A DNA stretch of 64,000 nt from positions 1 through 64,000 of the forward strand of contig JAPPNP010000063.1 in NCBI GenBank assembly GCA_028873795.1, given 5' to 3'. The notes under the pieces are model-generated. The model searched no databases and was not told where the DNA came from. It saw only the letters and a program-made list of their open reading frames with translations. This document shows positions 9,070-17,721 of the stretch, in pieces (position 1 is the first letter of the stretch; each line of letters begins with the position of its first letter). A program made the translations under genes and the position numbers. This stretch comes from Chloroflexota bacterium. Its GTDB lineage: Bacteria > Chloroflexota > UBA11872.

Positions 9070-10308
9070 CTAGGCGCGGTCGCCGTCCGCGCCGCCGTTG
9101 TCGGCGTCAAATCCGTATTGGCGGACGATCACATCAGCGTTGCGCTCCGAAAACCGGCGCTCGGCGGCGGCGCGGGCTCGCCGGCTGAGCGCGGCCAGGT
9201 CGGCGCGTTCGGACAGCAGCTCCCGCAGGGCGGTCATGAAGGCCTCGGCGCTCGGCTCGACCAGCCGGCCAATATCGGCAGTCACGGCTTCTCGCAGACC
9301 GCCCAAGTTGCTGGCGACGATCGGCGTGCCGGCGGCGCTGCCCTCCAGCACGACGATTCCCGCCGCCTCTTCATACTGCGACGGCACGAGCAGGACGTCC
9401 GCAGCCGCATAGATCGTCGCGATGGTGTCGAGACGTTGGGCTGGGGCGCCCGCGGGATCCGTCATGAGGGTGAGGTTGGGGTATGTCGCGGAGGCCTGGG
9501 CAACCTCGGCTCCCATGTCGCCCTCGGCGCCCAGCATCCTGAACTGCACGTCGGGCAGCCGCCGGGCGAGATCGAGAACGATGCCGACGCCCTTCTTCCG
9601 GAGGAGTCGGCCAACAAAGAGGCAGGTGGGCGCCGATTCCGGCCACCCGAGCCGCCTGCGGGCTTCGGCCTGGCTTCGCGGCCGAAACACGTCGAGATCG
9701 ACCCAATGCTGGTGGGCGGTGACCCGATCCGGATCCAAGCCAATCGCCAGGAGCTCTTGCCGGGACGCCTCGCTCACCGTCAGCACCCGGTCTGCGCGCC
9801 CGAGCAGGGAGCGCACGCCTTGCGCCAGCACCCGGCGCTGCCGCAGGTCGTAGATCGCGTGCATGCTGACGACAATCCGCTGTCGTGCGCCGGTCCAGCG
9901 CATTCCCAAAGCCGCCACGGCGGCGGCCAATCCGTGCGCGTGAATTACGTCGAAGCCAATGGTGTGGCGGAAGCGGTGTCGAACGGCGCCGACCAGCAGG
10001 CCGGGCACGAGGTAGGCAAAAACAAGCGGCGCGTAGGGTTCGATGCGCGGATGCCAGCCCCGCCCAAACCAGGGAATGCGGATGACTTCGCCATTGGCGA
10101 GCGCCTCGTGCGATGGGGCCTGCACCGGCGCGACGAGCGGTTGGTGGGTGAGCAACGTCACCCAAATGTTCCGCCGGGCGAGGGCGGCGATGAGCGCGTC
10201 GATGTGGGTCTCGACTCCACCACGATTCGGGGAGGCGAACGGGCTCAGCATGAGAACGCGCCGCCCGGTCGGATGGCCCGTGTCTGGCGCAGCGGCGGCC
10301 GGCGTCAT
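9070..10308 (-). CDS. GT4 family glycosyltransferase
   Basis: 412 residues with a GT-B fold. The N-terminal half begins VLMLSPFASPNRGGVETHIDALI, the usual GT4 acceptor-domain start with the GGVE loop. The C-terminal half carries the E-x7-E donor motif (EEAAGIVVLEGSAAGTPIV). The start ATG overlaps the stop of the preceding ectodomain gene by 4 nt (ATGA), so an open frame that continues far upstream is not coding there. It is third in the minus-strand operon of GT-C, ectodomain protein, GT4 and GT2. It probably acts on a cytoplasmic lipid-linked acceptor; the donor sugar is unknown. Confidence 0.9.
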   Translation of the reverse strand: MTPAAAAPDTGHPTGRRVLMLSPFASPNRGGVETHIDALIAALARRNIWVTLLTHQPLVAPVQAPSHEALANGEVIRIPWFGRGWHPRIEPYAPLVFAYLVPGLLVGAVRHRFRHTIGFDVIHAHGLAAAVAALGMRWTGARQRIVVSMHAIYDLRQRRVLAQGVRSLLGRADRVLTVSEASRQELLAIGLDPDRVTAHQHWVDLDVFRPRSQAEARRRLGWPESAPTCLFVGRLLRKKGVGIVLDLARRLPDVQFRMLGAEGDMGAEVAQASATYPNLTLMTDPAGAPAQRLDTIATIYAAADVLLVPSQYEEAAGIVVLEGSAAGTPIVASNLGGLREAVTADIGRLVEPSAEAFMTALRELLSERADLAALSRRARAAAERRFSERNADVIVRQYGFDADNGGADGDRA

Positions 10309-11027
10309 AACAGCGCGGCCGGCCCGTGCATCAGGGCCAGGACGGCTGCTGCGGTCACCCCGCCGCCTACCAGCACCGCCGTCGGCCGCCCAATGCGCCG
10401 GCCGGGCAGCGAGGACCACGCGGCGGTACCGACGACCGTCCCTCCCAGCAACGCAACAGCGACACCGACGACCAGATATACCGGTGACTCCGTTGCCTGG
10501 GTTCTCAGGCGGGTGACTGGGCCCGCGTGACCATTGGCCGAGAAGGCCAAATCGACGTCGACCGGAGACTGGCCGAGGTGGTCGACCAACTGACCGCCGG
10601 CGAAGGCATCGTTTCCGGTTGCCCCAACATAGAGATTCGCCGGACTCTGCTCCGGCGCCACGACTTGCAGGGACAACGGTCCCGCAGGCAAGTCGATTGG
10701 CGAAAACGTAATCGGCACCGCCTGAAGTTCGGCGCTGTCCGGTGCTTCGAGGCGCGCGGATCGGATGGGGGAGCCGCCCTCGGCCGAGAGAAGGTGGACG
10801 TCGACATAGGCTGGAGGTCCGCCCGCGCGCCGCGCCCAAATGGTCACGGTGTCGATCGGCCCGCCGGGGAAGGCGATCGACTGCGTGACCGATCCCGCGA
10901 GCGGGCCGAGCTCGAAACTTGGCGACACTGGATTCCGGGCAGTGATCAGCGGCTTCCATCCCAGCCCGGCGGCCGCCCCCAGCGCAAGCGCCAGCGCGAC
11001 GACAACGAGCCACGTTGCGACTCTCAT
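10305..11027 (-). CDS. Membrane-anchored ectodomain protein (GT-C partner, paralogue 2)
   Basis: 240 residues with an N-terminal helix (residues 5-22), a beta-rich outer domain starting SFELGPLAGSVTQSI, and a C-terminal pair of hydrophobic segments. A segment near residues 140-165 (NDAFAGGQLVD, then VDVDLAF) matches the 'G..(20)..DLxF' ending of such jelly-roll domains. Its ATG overlaps the stop of the upstream GT-C gene by 4 nt, and its own stop overlaps the GT4 start by 4 nt. The three products are therefore likely made in step. It is a paralogue of the proteins at 7213 and 17668. The function is unknown. Confidence 0.72.
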   Translation of the reverse strand: MRVATWLVVVALALALGAAAGLGWKPLITARNPVSPSFELGPLAGSVTQSIAFPGGPIDTVTIWARRAGGPPAYVDVHLLSAEGGSPIRSARLEAPDSAELQAVPITFSPIDLPAGPLSLQVVAPEQSPANLYVGATGNDAFAGGQLVDHLGQSPVDVDLAFSANGHAGPVTRLRTQATESPVYLVVGVAVALLGGTVVGTAAWSSLPGRRIGRPTAVLVGGGVTAAAVLALMHGPAALL

Positions 11028-13099
11028 CGCCGCCCACGAATTGGTTCCGGCCGATATGGCCACAGGGCCCACGCGCCCCACGCAAAAAGCCCCGCCCACG
11101 CTATGGCGTGGCCGGCCAGCAGCGCCCGGTGCAGGCCGTACTCGAGCACCAGACGGCCCGAGGTTCCGGCTTCGGTGCGGACGCTAAGCAGGCCGCGCCC
11201 CGATGGCTTAACGGTGGCGTCAAAGCCCGGTACCTGAGCGGTCCAGAGTGGGTCCCAGTGCTCCTGCGTGACGATTTCGCCAGCATGTCCCCCGGATGGC
11301 GGCAGGTCGATGACCAAGCGATGCATGCCGTCACGCGTCCACGGTAGCTCAACAGGACCAGCCGGACTCTCGGCATAGACCCAGGGATACGGCGGATCAA
11401 TTGTGCGAAACAGCTCGTAGTAGTCCGCGGTCAGCTCCGGGGCCAGACCGTCCGCCTGGCGCAGCGCCTGGGCAAGCTGCCGACCGCGAAGGGTGCCGGT
11501 TGGCACCAGCACCCGCGCCACGCCGTGAGCTCGAAGCGTATCGGCCACGTCGGGAGCGTTGGACTCAAGCAGGGCCACGAGTCGGTCACCGACCAACGAG
11601 TTGTCCACCGCATATGGCGTAGTGACGGCAAGCGCCTCGATGGCGTGCAACACCCGGTTCTGCCGCGACCACTCGGGGAAGCGCAGCGGCCACGCGGCCA
11701 GCAGCGTGCGCGATGCTTCGGCGGCGTTACGACGGTCGATCTCCGCCGGCACCGTGCGGAACGACGCCGGGAACCGCTCCGGGACGATGCTCAGCGCTCG
11801 ATCGTCCCAGAGCATGCGATGGATTCCCGGCGCCACGAACGCCGCGAGAAGAATCACGAGCACGGCTGTTTGCATGGATGCAACCGCCGACAAACGGCGC
11901 GGCGCGTATCGAGCGAGAGTCGCCGGCGCAAGGGCCAGTCCGGGCAGATAGGCCAAGGCAAGCGCGCCGGAGAGCTTGTCGGGCTCCCTGAGCGCCCAGC
12001 CGAATGGCGCATGCTCGACGACGGCCAGGTAGCTGGGACGCAGCGCCTCGTGCCAGCTGGCAATTTGAATGCAAGCCGTCGCCGCGCCGACGATTGCGGC
12101 GAAGCCCAGCACGCGTCGCTGACCGGGTAGGCGCCAGAACGTCACCGCCAGCAGGGCGGCAGGGACCAGGGCCGCCATGCGCCATCCCGGCAAGGCCGTC
12201 GACTCGGGCATTAGACCCCGGCCGAAGAACGTGTGTCCCGTGAGGGTGAGGGTGTTGATGATGGATTGGCCACTCTCGAGCACCGCCTGCACGTCGGTTC
12301 CTTCGGCATATCTGGGTCCGGTGGGCGATCCGGCGGCCGCCGTGACCAGGAGCGGTACCAGGATGAAAGCAGCGAACAGGGCGAATCCGGCCACGAAGAT
12401 CACGGCGCTTGCGCCGATCAGGCGGCGGGGACCGCGAGTCGTGCAGGCGGCATAGACGAACCAGCCCAGACCGACGAGCAAGCCGATCGCCATGTAGTGG
12501 GGGGAGGTGGAGACGGCGAAGGCCAGCACGGCGGCCGCCGCCAACGCGCGATGCGCCCCGGCTCGGGCGCCGGGGGCGCGCGTCGCCGCCACGACGAGAC
12601 CCAGCAGGAGCGGAAGCAACACGGCGCTCACGTGCACCCCCAATTGCTCCCAGCGCGCCAGGGTCCACGGATTGAGTGCCCAGAACAGTCCCGCAAGCAT
12701 CAGGCCAAGACGCACCGCGATAGGATGCGCGCCCCGGATTTCTGGCCCCGCGAGCATTCGCGCTCCGAGATATCCGGCCAGGAACCCCAGGAGATGCCAG
12801 CTCAACCAATGGAACTTTCCGGCCACTTCCGTGGTCAGATCGAACGCCTGCACCAGATAGCCCCACGGCACATAGGTGTAGGTGCGCATGACGTTGACCA
12901 GCCCGGTGCCGTACGACGTATCCCAGGCGCTGGTGAAGCGACGAGTCCAGAACACGTCGGCGAACGGATAGCCAAGGTCGCCCTGGATGATTTCGCCCGG
13001 AGTCGCCACCACTCGCCAGCCGGCGGCGACGGTGACCGCCAGTCCCAGCACAACCCAGGTCGAGTCGCGGGCCAGCAATCGGGCCATATGGCTGGTCAT
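11024..13099 (-). CDS. GT-C-like membrane glycosyltransferase (paralogue 2)
   Basis: 691 residues. Helix 1 is at about residues 14-30, followed by the outer loop ATPGEIIQGDLGYPFADVFW, whose Asp sits where GT-C enzymes keep a catalytic acid. About twelve helices run to near residue 420. A periplasmic region follows, with a short C-terminal beta module (HWDPLWTAQVPGFDATV) and a final helix. It is shorter than its paralogues at 4451 and 18786. A second ATG at 13087 is possible. It heads a four-gene minus-strand run with 4-nt overlaps. It most likely transfers sugar from a lipid carrier outside the membrane; polymerase or side-chain transferase is not distinguishable. Confidence 0.75.
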   Translation of the reverse strand: MTSHMARLLARDSTWVVLGLAVTVAAGWRVVATPGEIIQGDLGYPFADVFWTRRFTSAWDTSYGTGLVNVMRTYTYVPWGYLVQAFDLTTEVAGKFHWLSWHLLGFLAGYLGARMLAGPEIRGAHPIAVRLGLMLAGLFWALNPWTLARWEQLGVHVSAVLLPLLLGLVVAATRAPGARAGAHRALAAAAVLAFAVSTSPHYMAIGLLVGLGWFVYAACTTRGPRRLIGASAVIFVAGFALFAAFILVPLLVTAAAGSPTGPRYAEGTDVQAVLESGQSIINTLTLTGHTFFGRGLMPESTALPGWRMAALVPAALLAVTFWRLPGQRRVLGFAAIVGAATACIQIASWHEALRPSYLAVVEHAPFGWALREPDKLSGALALAYLPGLALAPATLARYAPRRLSAVASMQTAVLVILLAAFVAPGIHRMLWDDRALSIVPERFPASFRTVPAEIDRRNAAEASRTLLAAWPLRFPEWSRQNRVLHAIEALAVTTPYAVDNSLVGDRLVALLESNAPDVADTLRAHGVARVLVPTGTLRGRQLAQALRQADGLAPELTADYYELFRTIDPPYPWVYAESPAGPVELPWTRDGMHRLVIDLPPSGGHAGEIVTQEHWDPLWTAQVPGFDATVKPSGRGLLSVRTEAGTSGRLVLEYGLHRALLAGHAIAWAGLFAWGAWALWPYRPEPIRGRR

Positions 13100-13290
13100 G
13101 GAGGCGGCCTCGGTTGGCTGGCGCGGATCCGCGCCGGCGGCAGCCAGCGGCCACGCGCGTTCAGTACTATTCCGACCACCAACCCGTCAGGGGGCCAGCA
13201 CGCTCACCGGCACGAATGCACCGCCAGGCACCTTACCTTGTGGGTTGGCGGCGGCGATGATCTCGCGGCGGTCACGCGCCGTGTTCGCGC

Positions 13291-14184
13291 ATGCACCGCA
13301 CCGCTGAGTCGGCCGCCTCGCCGGCAGCCTGGGAGCGGCTGGCCGGCGTCCTCGCCAATGTTGGCGATCTGTCCTATCGCCGCCGGGTCCAGTCCGTTGC
13401 GGAGTACCTGAACCCGCGGCCCGAGCACCGCATCCTCGATCTCGGAGCTGGCGAGGGCTTCGTGAGCCTGGCGCTGCGTGAGGCGTTTGCGTGTCGCGTC
13501 GTGGCGCTGGACGCCGCGCCACCGATTCTGCGCCAGGGTGTGGATCGCGACGTTCACGGGTCCAGGCAGGTTTGGCTGCTTGGCGACGGCGCCGAATTGC
13601 CGTTTCGCGACGAAAGCTTCGATGGCGTTGTGTGCTCCGAGGTGCTTGAGCACGTCGATGACGACGCCAGCGTCCTGCGCGAGATCGCCCGGGTGCTCAA
13701 GCCCGGCGGCGTGGCCGCGCTGACTGTGCCCTGCGCCAACTATCCGGCGCTCTGGGACCCGTTGAACTGGATGCGTGAGCGGCTTGGGCTGGGTCACTTC
13801 AGCCCGGACTCCGGCTTCTGGGGCGGGCTGTGGGCCATGCACATTCGGCTGTACCGCGCAGATGATTTTCGCGAGCTTGTGGCGGGCGAGGAGCGCCTGG
13901 AGATCACGCACTTCGAGGGGCTCACCCGCTGGTGCCTGCCGTTCAACCACATGCTGTTGTGGACCGGCAAGCAACTCTATGGACGACTGCCGGAGACATC
14001 GGCCGCCTATCGGTCGATGGAGAAATTCGAGTATGCGCACACGCCACACCGGCGTCTGAGCCTGAACCCGATCACCTGGGGCCTGCGCTTGATGCAGCGC
14101 ATCGATCGTCGCAACGACAGCCTGCGGGATCCCTTTGGGCCAAGCACCAACTTGGCCATTCGAGCGGTCAAGCGGTCACCCTAG
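13291..14184 (+). CDS. Class I SAM-dependent methyltransferase
   Basis: 297 residues. Motif I is ILDLGAGEGFVSLAL (about residues 48-62), a following acidic strand reads VVALDAAP, and post-motif DGAELPFRDESFDGVVCSEVLEHVDDD is the Methyltransf_11 hallmark, with VLKPGGVAALTVP after it. The ~120-residue C-terminal part is not one I recognise. Set among glycosyltransferases, it probably methylates a sugar or a lipid-linked intermediate, but small-molecule or quinone substrates remain possible. It reads divergently from the GT-C operon across about 190 bp and converges on the GT4 gene at 14205. Confidence 0.85.
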   Translation: MHRTAESAASPAAWERLAGVLANVGDLSYRRRVQSVAEYLNPRPEHRILDLGAGEGFVSLALREAFACRVVALDAAPPILRQGVDRDVHGSRQVWLLGDGAELPFRDESFDGVVCSEVLEHVDDDASVLREIARVLKPGGVAALTVPCANYPALWDPLNWMRERLGLGHFSPDSGFWGGLWAMHIRLYRADDFRELVAGEERLEITHFEGLTRWCLPFNHMLLWTGKQLYGRLPETSAAYRSMEKFEYAHTPHRRLSLNPITWGLRLMQRIDRRNDSLRDPFGPSTNLAIRAVKRSP

Positions 14185-14204
14185 CGAGCGGCGGCGCGGG
14201 CCGG

Positions 14205-15359
14205 CTAGCTCCGATGGCCCGCAATCTCCTCGAGTTCACGGTGCGCAATGTCGGCCCAATCGAGCGAGCGCACGCGGGCCAGACCTCGCTCGGCGAGATC
14301 ACGACGGCCTGGCTCATCCGCGAGCAGCGCCACGATCTCGCCGGCGAACGCCGACGCGTCGCCTCGTGGAACGGCGCGAAACGCCTCGCCCCAGACCTCC
14401 TGGAGCTCCGGCAGGTCAAAGGCGATCACCGGCATGCCAAGCGCCATCGCTTCGCCGATCGCAATCGCCCAGTTCTCCTTGAACGATGGGTGAAGAAACA
14501 ACCTGGCCGTGCGAAGCGTGGTGAATGCCCGAGTGGTATCGAGGATCAGCCCCAAGAAGTCGACGTTGTCCTCGAGACCGAGCGTGCGGACTCGAGCCTG
14601 GGCGGCTTCCATGTCAATGCCGCCGCCAATGACCGCCAATCTGGCTGAGGGATTCGCCGCTACCACGAGCTTCCAGGCGTCAATGAGCGCAAAAATCCCC
14701 TTCTCGGCCGAGACGCGCATGAACGCCGCCGCGTCGTACCGGCGTTCCTTGGTCGTGCGGGCAATGGCATCGAGAGCGGCCAGGTCCACGCCGCAGGGGA
14801 CGGTTGTCACGCGCCGCTTCGGAAACCCCACGCTCAGCAGCAATCGCGTCGTGGCCGGGGAAACGGCGAGCAGGCGGTTGGCGCCCAGCGCCGCCGCGAG
14901 GAGTGACAGCCGCTCGGAAACCAGAAAGGCCAGGGATTGATACCAGTGATGGCCCTCGCGCCGCCAAAACCTCCACGCCGGGATGTTGTGCGCGACCACT
15001 GCCCAGCGCACGCGCCCGCGGTACCAGAGCTTGAGCATCAAGCCGGGCAGCGTGTCGTAGAGCTGCTCGTTCGCGCTGACGATCACATCCGGTTGCAGGC
15101 GCAGGAGCGACCGCGGGAGTCGAACGCACACGGTAATGGCGCGCAGCATGAACGACCAACGACTCTCACCGCCTTGCCAGTCAACAAGGTGCGCCTGTAC
15201 GGAGAGGCCCCGCTGACGGAACAGGTCAACGCTTGCCGCACTGCCCATCAGGTGGACGTCATGCCCAGCTCGTGCCCAATGTTTGGCAATCTCGATGACT
15301 CGGATGTCACCGCCGGCCACACCGACAGCCCTTTGCCCGGCAATGCCGTTCACGATCAA
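14205..15359 (-). CDS. GT4 family glycosyltransferase
   Basis: About 384 residues with a GT-B fold. The N-terminus is VNGIAGQRAVGVAGGDIRVIEIAKHWARAGHDVHLMGS, and the donor motif is KENWAIAIGEAMALGMPVIAFDLPELQEVWG (E-x7-E). It is closely paralogous to the enzyme at 23864, whose equivalent segment is VRILLIMNGLV. Aligning the two puts the natural start 4 codons upstream of the TTG used here, but that codon is ATA. Either an ATA start is used, translation starts at the TTG, or the start was damaged. The shared IEIAKxWxxAGHDVHLMGS block suggests the same type of acceptor for both enzymes. Confidence 0.88.
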   Translation of the reverse strand: MIVNGIAGQRAVGVAGGDIRVIEIAKHWARAGHDVHLMGSAASVDLFRQRGLSVQAHLVDWQGGESRWSFMLRAITVCVRLPRSLLRLQPDVIVSANEQLYDTLPGLMLKLWYRGRVRWAVVAHNIPAWRFWRREGHHWYQSLAFLVSERLSLLAAALGANRLLAVSPATTRLLLSVGFPKRRVTTVPCGVDLAALDAIARTTKERRYDAAAFMRVSAEKGIFALIDAWKLVVAANPSARLAVIGGGIDMEAAQARVRTLGLEDNVDFLGLILDTTRAFTTLRTARLFLHPSFKENWAIAIGEAMALGMPVIAFDLPELQEVWGEAFRAVPRGDASAFAGEIVALLADEPGRRDLAERGLARVRSLDWADIAHRELEEIAGHRS

Positions 15360-15921
15360 GAGAATGCGTATGGTTCCGGGCCCCGGCTCTCCGTCAACCA
15401 GGCGAAGCTAGCAGAACGGCCGGCTGCGTCGCCAGAGATCCCCGCGGGGATCCGCGCAAGTTTTGCGACGCTCGATGAATGCCATCTCTTGATTAACTCT
15501 CATTGAGATCCTGGGATTCTTTGCAAAACCATTGTCGGACAATCACGATCTGTATTCGCACAATAATGCAATATTAATTCGATGGATATACATCATTCTC
15601 AACGAATCTCAATGTCCGAGCTCCACTTGGCGTTTCTCGGGTTGCGCCGGTGGCGGTTTGGGCCTCGGAAACACCCGCTGAACCGAATAGCGGTCCAGCC
15701 ATCACATCGGTTGCGGTGCTAGACGGGCCAACGCGGGTACGGCACGATGATGGGACGAACACCGCCGGCCGGGACGAAGTGACGCTCTCTGGCCATGGCC
15801 TCGTCTGACCGGGCGATGATCAACTCACCACATCCCAGGCATCCAGCGCCGCCCCTCGCTGAGGGTGTGCCCGGCGCAGCAATATCCGGCGCGCAGCCGA
15901 CCTGCTCCTGAAGCGCCGCGG
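15360..15921. promoter_or_regulatory. Divergent, AT-rich regulatory spacer
   Basis: This 562-bp gap separates the divergent GT4 and carbamoyltransferase genes and has no credible reading frame. About 15480-15610 is strikingly AT-rich for this genome. It contains two near-perfect inverted repeats of operator type: TCTCA-T-TGAGA (15498-15508) and ATTGTC-G-GACAAT (15531-15543). The sequence TCTCAA recurs at about 15598 and 15607. A bidirectional promoter with a regulator site is the simplest reading. No regulator gene is adjacent. Confidence 0.45.
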
Positions 15922-17721
15922 ATGACCAGCACGCCAATCGTCACGCTCGGCATTCATGACGGCATGGTGGCCGCGGCCGCGCTGGTCGTGGACGGCGAGC
16001 TCCGGGCCGCCTGTGCCGAGGAGCGACTAACCCGCAAGAAGAACCAGGCCGGGATTCCGCTTCACGCGGTCGAAGCAGTCTTGGCGACCGAGAGCCTCAC
16101 GATCGACGACGTCGACTCGATTGCGATCAGCACCCGTGACGGCGTGATGCCGACCGTCGATGACGTGCGTGCGTCACCGACGACATGGCGGTTCTATGAC
16201 GCCTATGGCGCCGCCGTGAGCCTGTTGGCGTCGATCGAGCGGCGCTGGCCGGCAAGCCGGGCGCTGACGCTGCCGTCCGACGCCGCCCGGCGGCTTGGTC
16301 GGCGGTTGCTCCAGCGCACCCGCGCCGCCGCGATCGCTCGGGCGACCGGAACCGACACGGGGCGCATGCGCTTCTACGACCATCACACCGCGCACGCCAT
16401 GGCCCTGGCTCCGCTGATCGGCCCCGAGCCAACGTTGGCCTTCACTTTGGATGGCGAGGGCGACGGCCTGAGTGGATCGGTTGCGTGGTATCGAAACGGG
16501 CAGCCGCCCGAACGTGTCGGGACCGTGTCGCGCAACGCCTCGCTCGGTCATGTCTACGCCGGAGTGACCGGCCACCTGCGCATGACGCCGCATCAGGACG
16601 AATTCAAGGTGATGGGCATGGCTCCATACGCGCATGCCAGCGCGCGCGACGCCTGCTACGACCGCCTGCGATCGCTGCTCTGGGTGGCGAAGGATCGGTC
16701 CGGTGCACCCTCCATTGCCGCGGCGCGGGGAACGCGCCTGGTGCATCGCTTCATCGACGACTACCTGCGGGAGTTCCGATTCGATGCCCAGTGCGGCGCC
16801 GTGCAACGGCTCTGTGAGGAGACCATTCTCGAGTGGATGTCCGATTGGGTTGGGCATCTGGGCCTCGACCGCGATGGCGTCGATATCGGGCTCGGCGGCG
16901 GGGTCTTCATGAACGTCAAGGCCAACATGCGAGTCGCGCAGCAACCCTGGGCTCGCACGGTCACGCCCATTCCGAGTTGCGGTGACGAGTCTTGCGCCGT
17001 CGGAGCCGCGTTTCTCGGGTACATGGACGCTTGTGCCGCTGCCGGGAGTCACCCGCAGTTTCATCAGGCCAACCACTTCTATCTCGGGCCAGGCTGGAGT
17101 GACGCCGATATCAAGCAGACCGTCGATCGAGCGGCTGGCGAGCACGGACTCCGCGTCGAACGTCCCACGGATATCGCCGACCATACCGCCGCCCTGCTCG
17201 CCGATGGTCACGTCGTCGCCCGATTCCACGGGCGCATGGAGTGGGGCGCCCGCGCCCTGGGCAATCGCTCGATCCTGGCGGACCCGTCTCGGCACGACAG
17301 CGTGCGCGAGATCAACACGCGCATCAAGAGTCGGGACTTCTGGATGCCCTTCGCCGCCACGATTCTCGCCGAGTCGGCGACGACCTATTTGCAGACACCC
17401 CCGGCCCCAAGGTCGCCGCACATGATGCTCGCCTTCGAATCCGTTCCAGAGCGTTGGCACGAGATCGCCGCGGGGACTCACCCCTACGACCGCACCTGCC
17501 GCGCTCAGATTCTTGAGCGCCAAACGAATCCGGACTACTACCGCGTGATCGAGCGCTTTCGCGTTCGCACCGGAATCGGCGCGGTGCTCAACACCAGCCT
17601 GAATCTCCACGGCGACCCGATGGTGAACTCACCGGACGACGCGCTGCGCACGTTGCTCGCTAGCGACCTAGCCTTCCTCACCCTCGGGGACTACCTCATC
17701 AGCAAGCCCGTCGCCGCGTAG
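15922..17721 (+). CDS. NodU/CmcH-type O-carbamoyltransferase
   Basis: 599 residues. The N-terminal Kae1/ASKHA-like domain has GIHDGMVAAAALVVDGEL, EERLTRKKNQAGIP, and the metal/carbamoyl-adenylate motif HHTAHAMA near residue 154. GGVFMNVKANMRVAQ follows. The C-terminal transferase domain has GRMEWGARALGNRSILADPSR and INTRIKSRDFWMPFA, both diagnostic. Such enzymes move carbamoyl from carbamoyl phosphate, via carbamoyl-adenylate, to hydroxyls of sugars (Nod factors) or antibiotics. In this locus a carbamoylated surface sugar is likely (inference). The chosen ATG gives the standard family start; a reading 19 codons longer is not conserved-looking. Its 3' end overlaps the convergent gene by 54 bp. 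Confidence 0.93.
   Translation: MTSTPIVTLGIHDGMVAAAALVVDGELRAACAEERLTRKKNQAGIPLHAVEAVLATESLTIDDVDSIAISTRDGVMPTVDDVRASPTTWRFYDAYGAAVSLLASIERRWPASRALTLPSDAARRLGRRLLQRTRAAAIARATGTDTGRMRFYDHHTAHAMALAPLIGPEPTLAFTLDGEGDGLSGSVAWYRNGQPPERVGTVSRNASLGHVYAGVTGHLRMTPHQDEFKVMGMAPYAHASARDACYDRLRSLLWVAKDRSGAPSIAAARGTRLVHRFIDDYLREFRFDAQCGAVQRLCEETILEWMSDWVGHLGLDRDGVDIGLGGGVFMNVKANMRVAQQPWARTVTPIPSCGDESCAVGAAFLGYMDACAAAGSHPQFHQANHFYLGPGWSDADIKQTVDRAAGEHGLRVERPTDIADHTAALLADGHVVARFHGRMEWGARALGNRSILADPSRHDSVREINTRIKSRDFWMPFAATILAESATTYLQTPPAPRSPHMMLAFESVPERWHEIAAGTHPYDRTCRAQILERQTNPDYYRVIERFRVRTGIGAVLNTSLNLHGDPMVNSPDDALRTLLASDLAFLTLGDYLISKPVAA

Noticed and set aside
9118-10530. 470-codon plus-strand frame opposite the GT4 gene
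   Set aside because: It lies antisense to a GT4 with intact motifs; the translation is low-complexity and has no recognisable segment.
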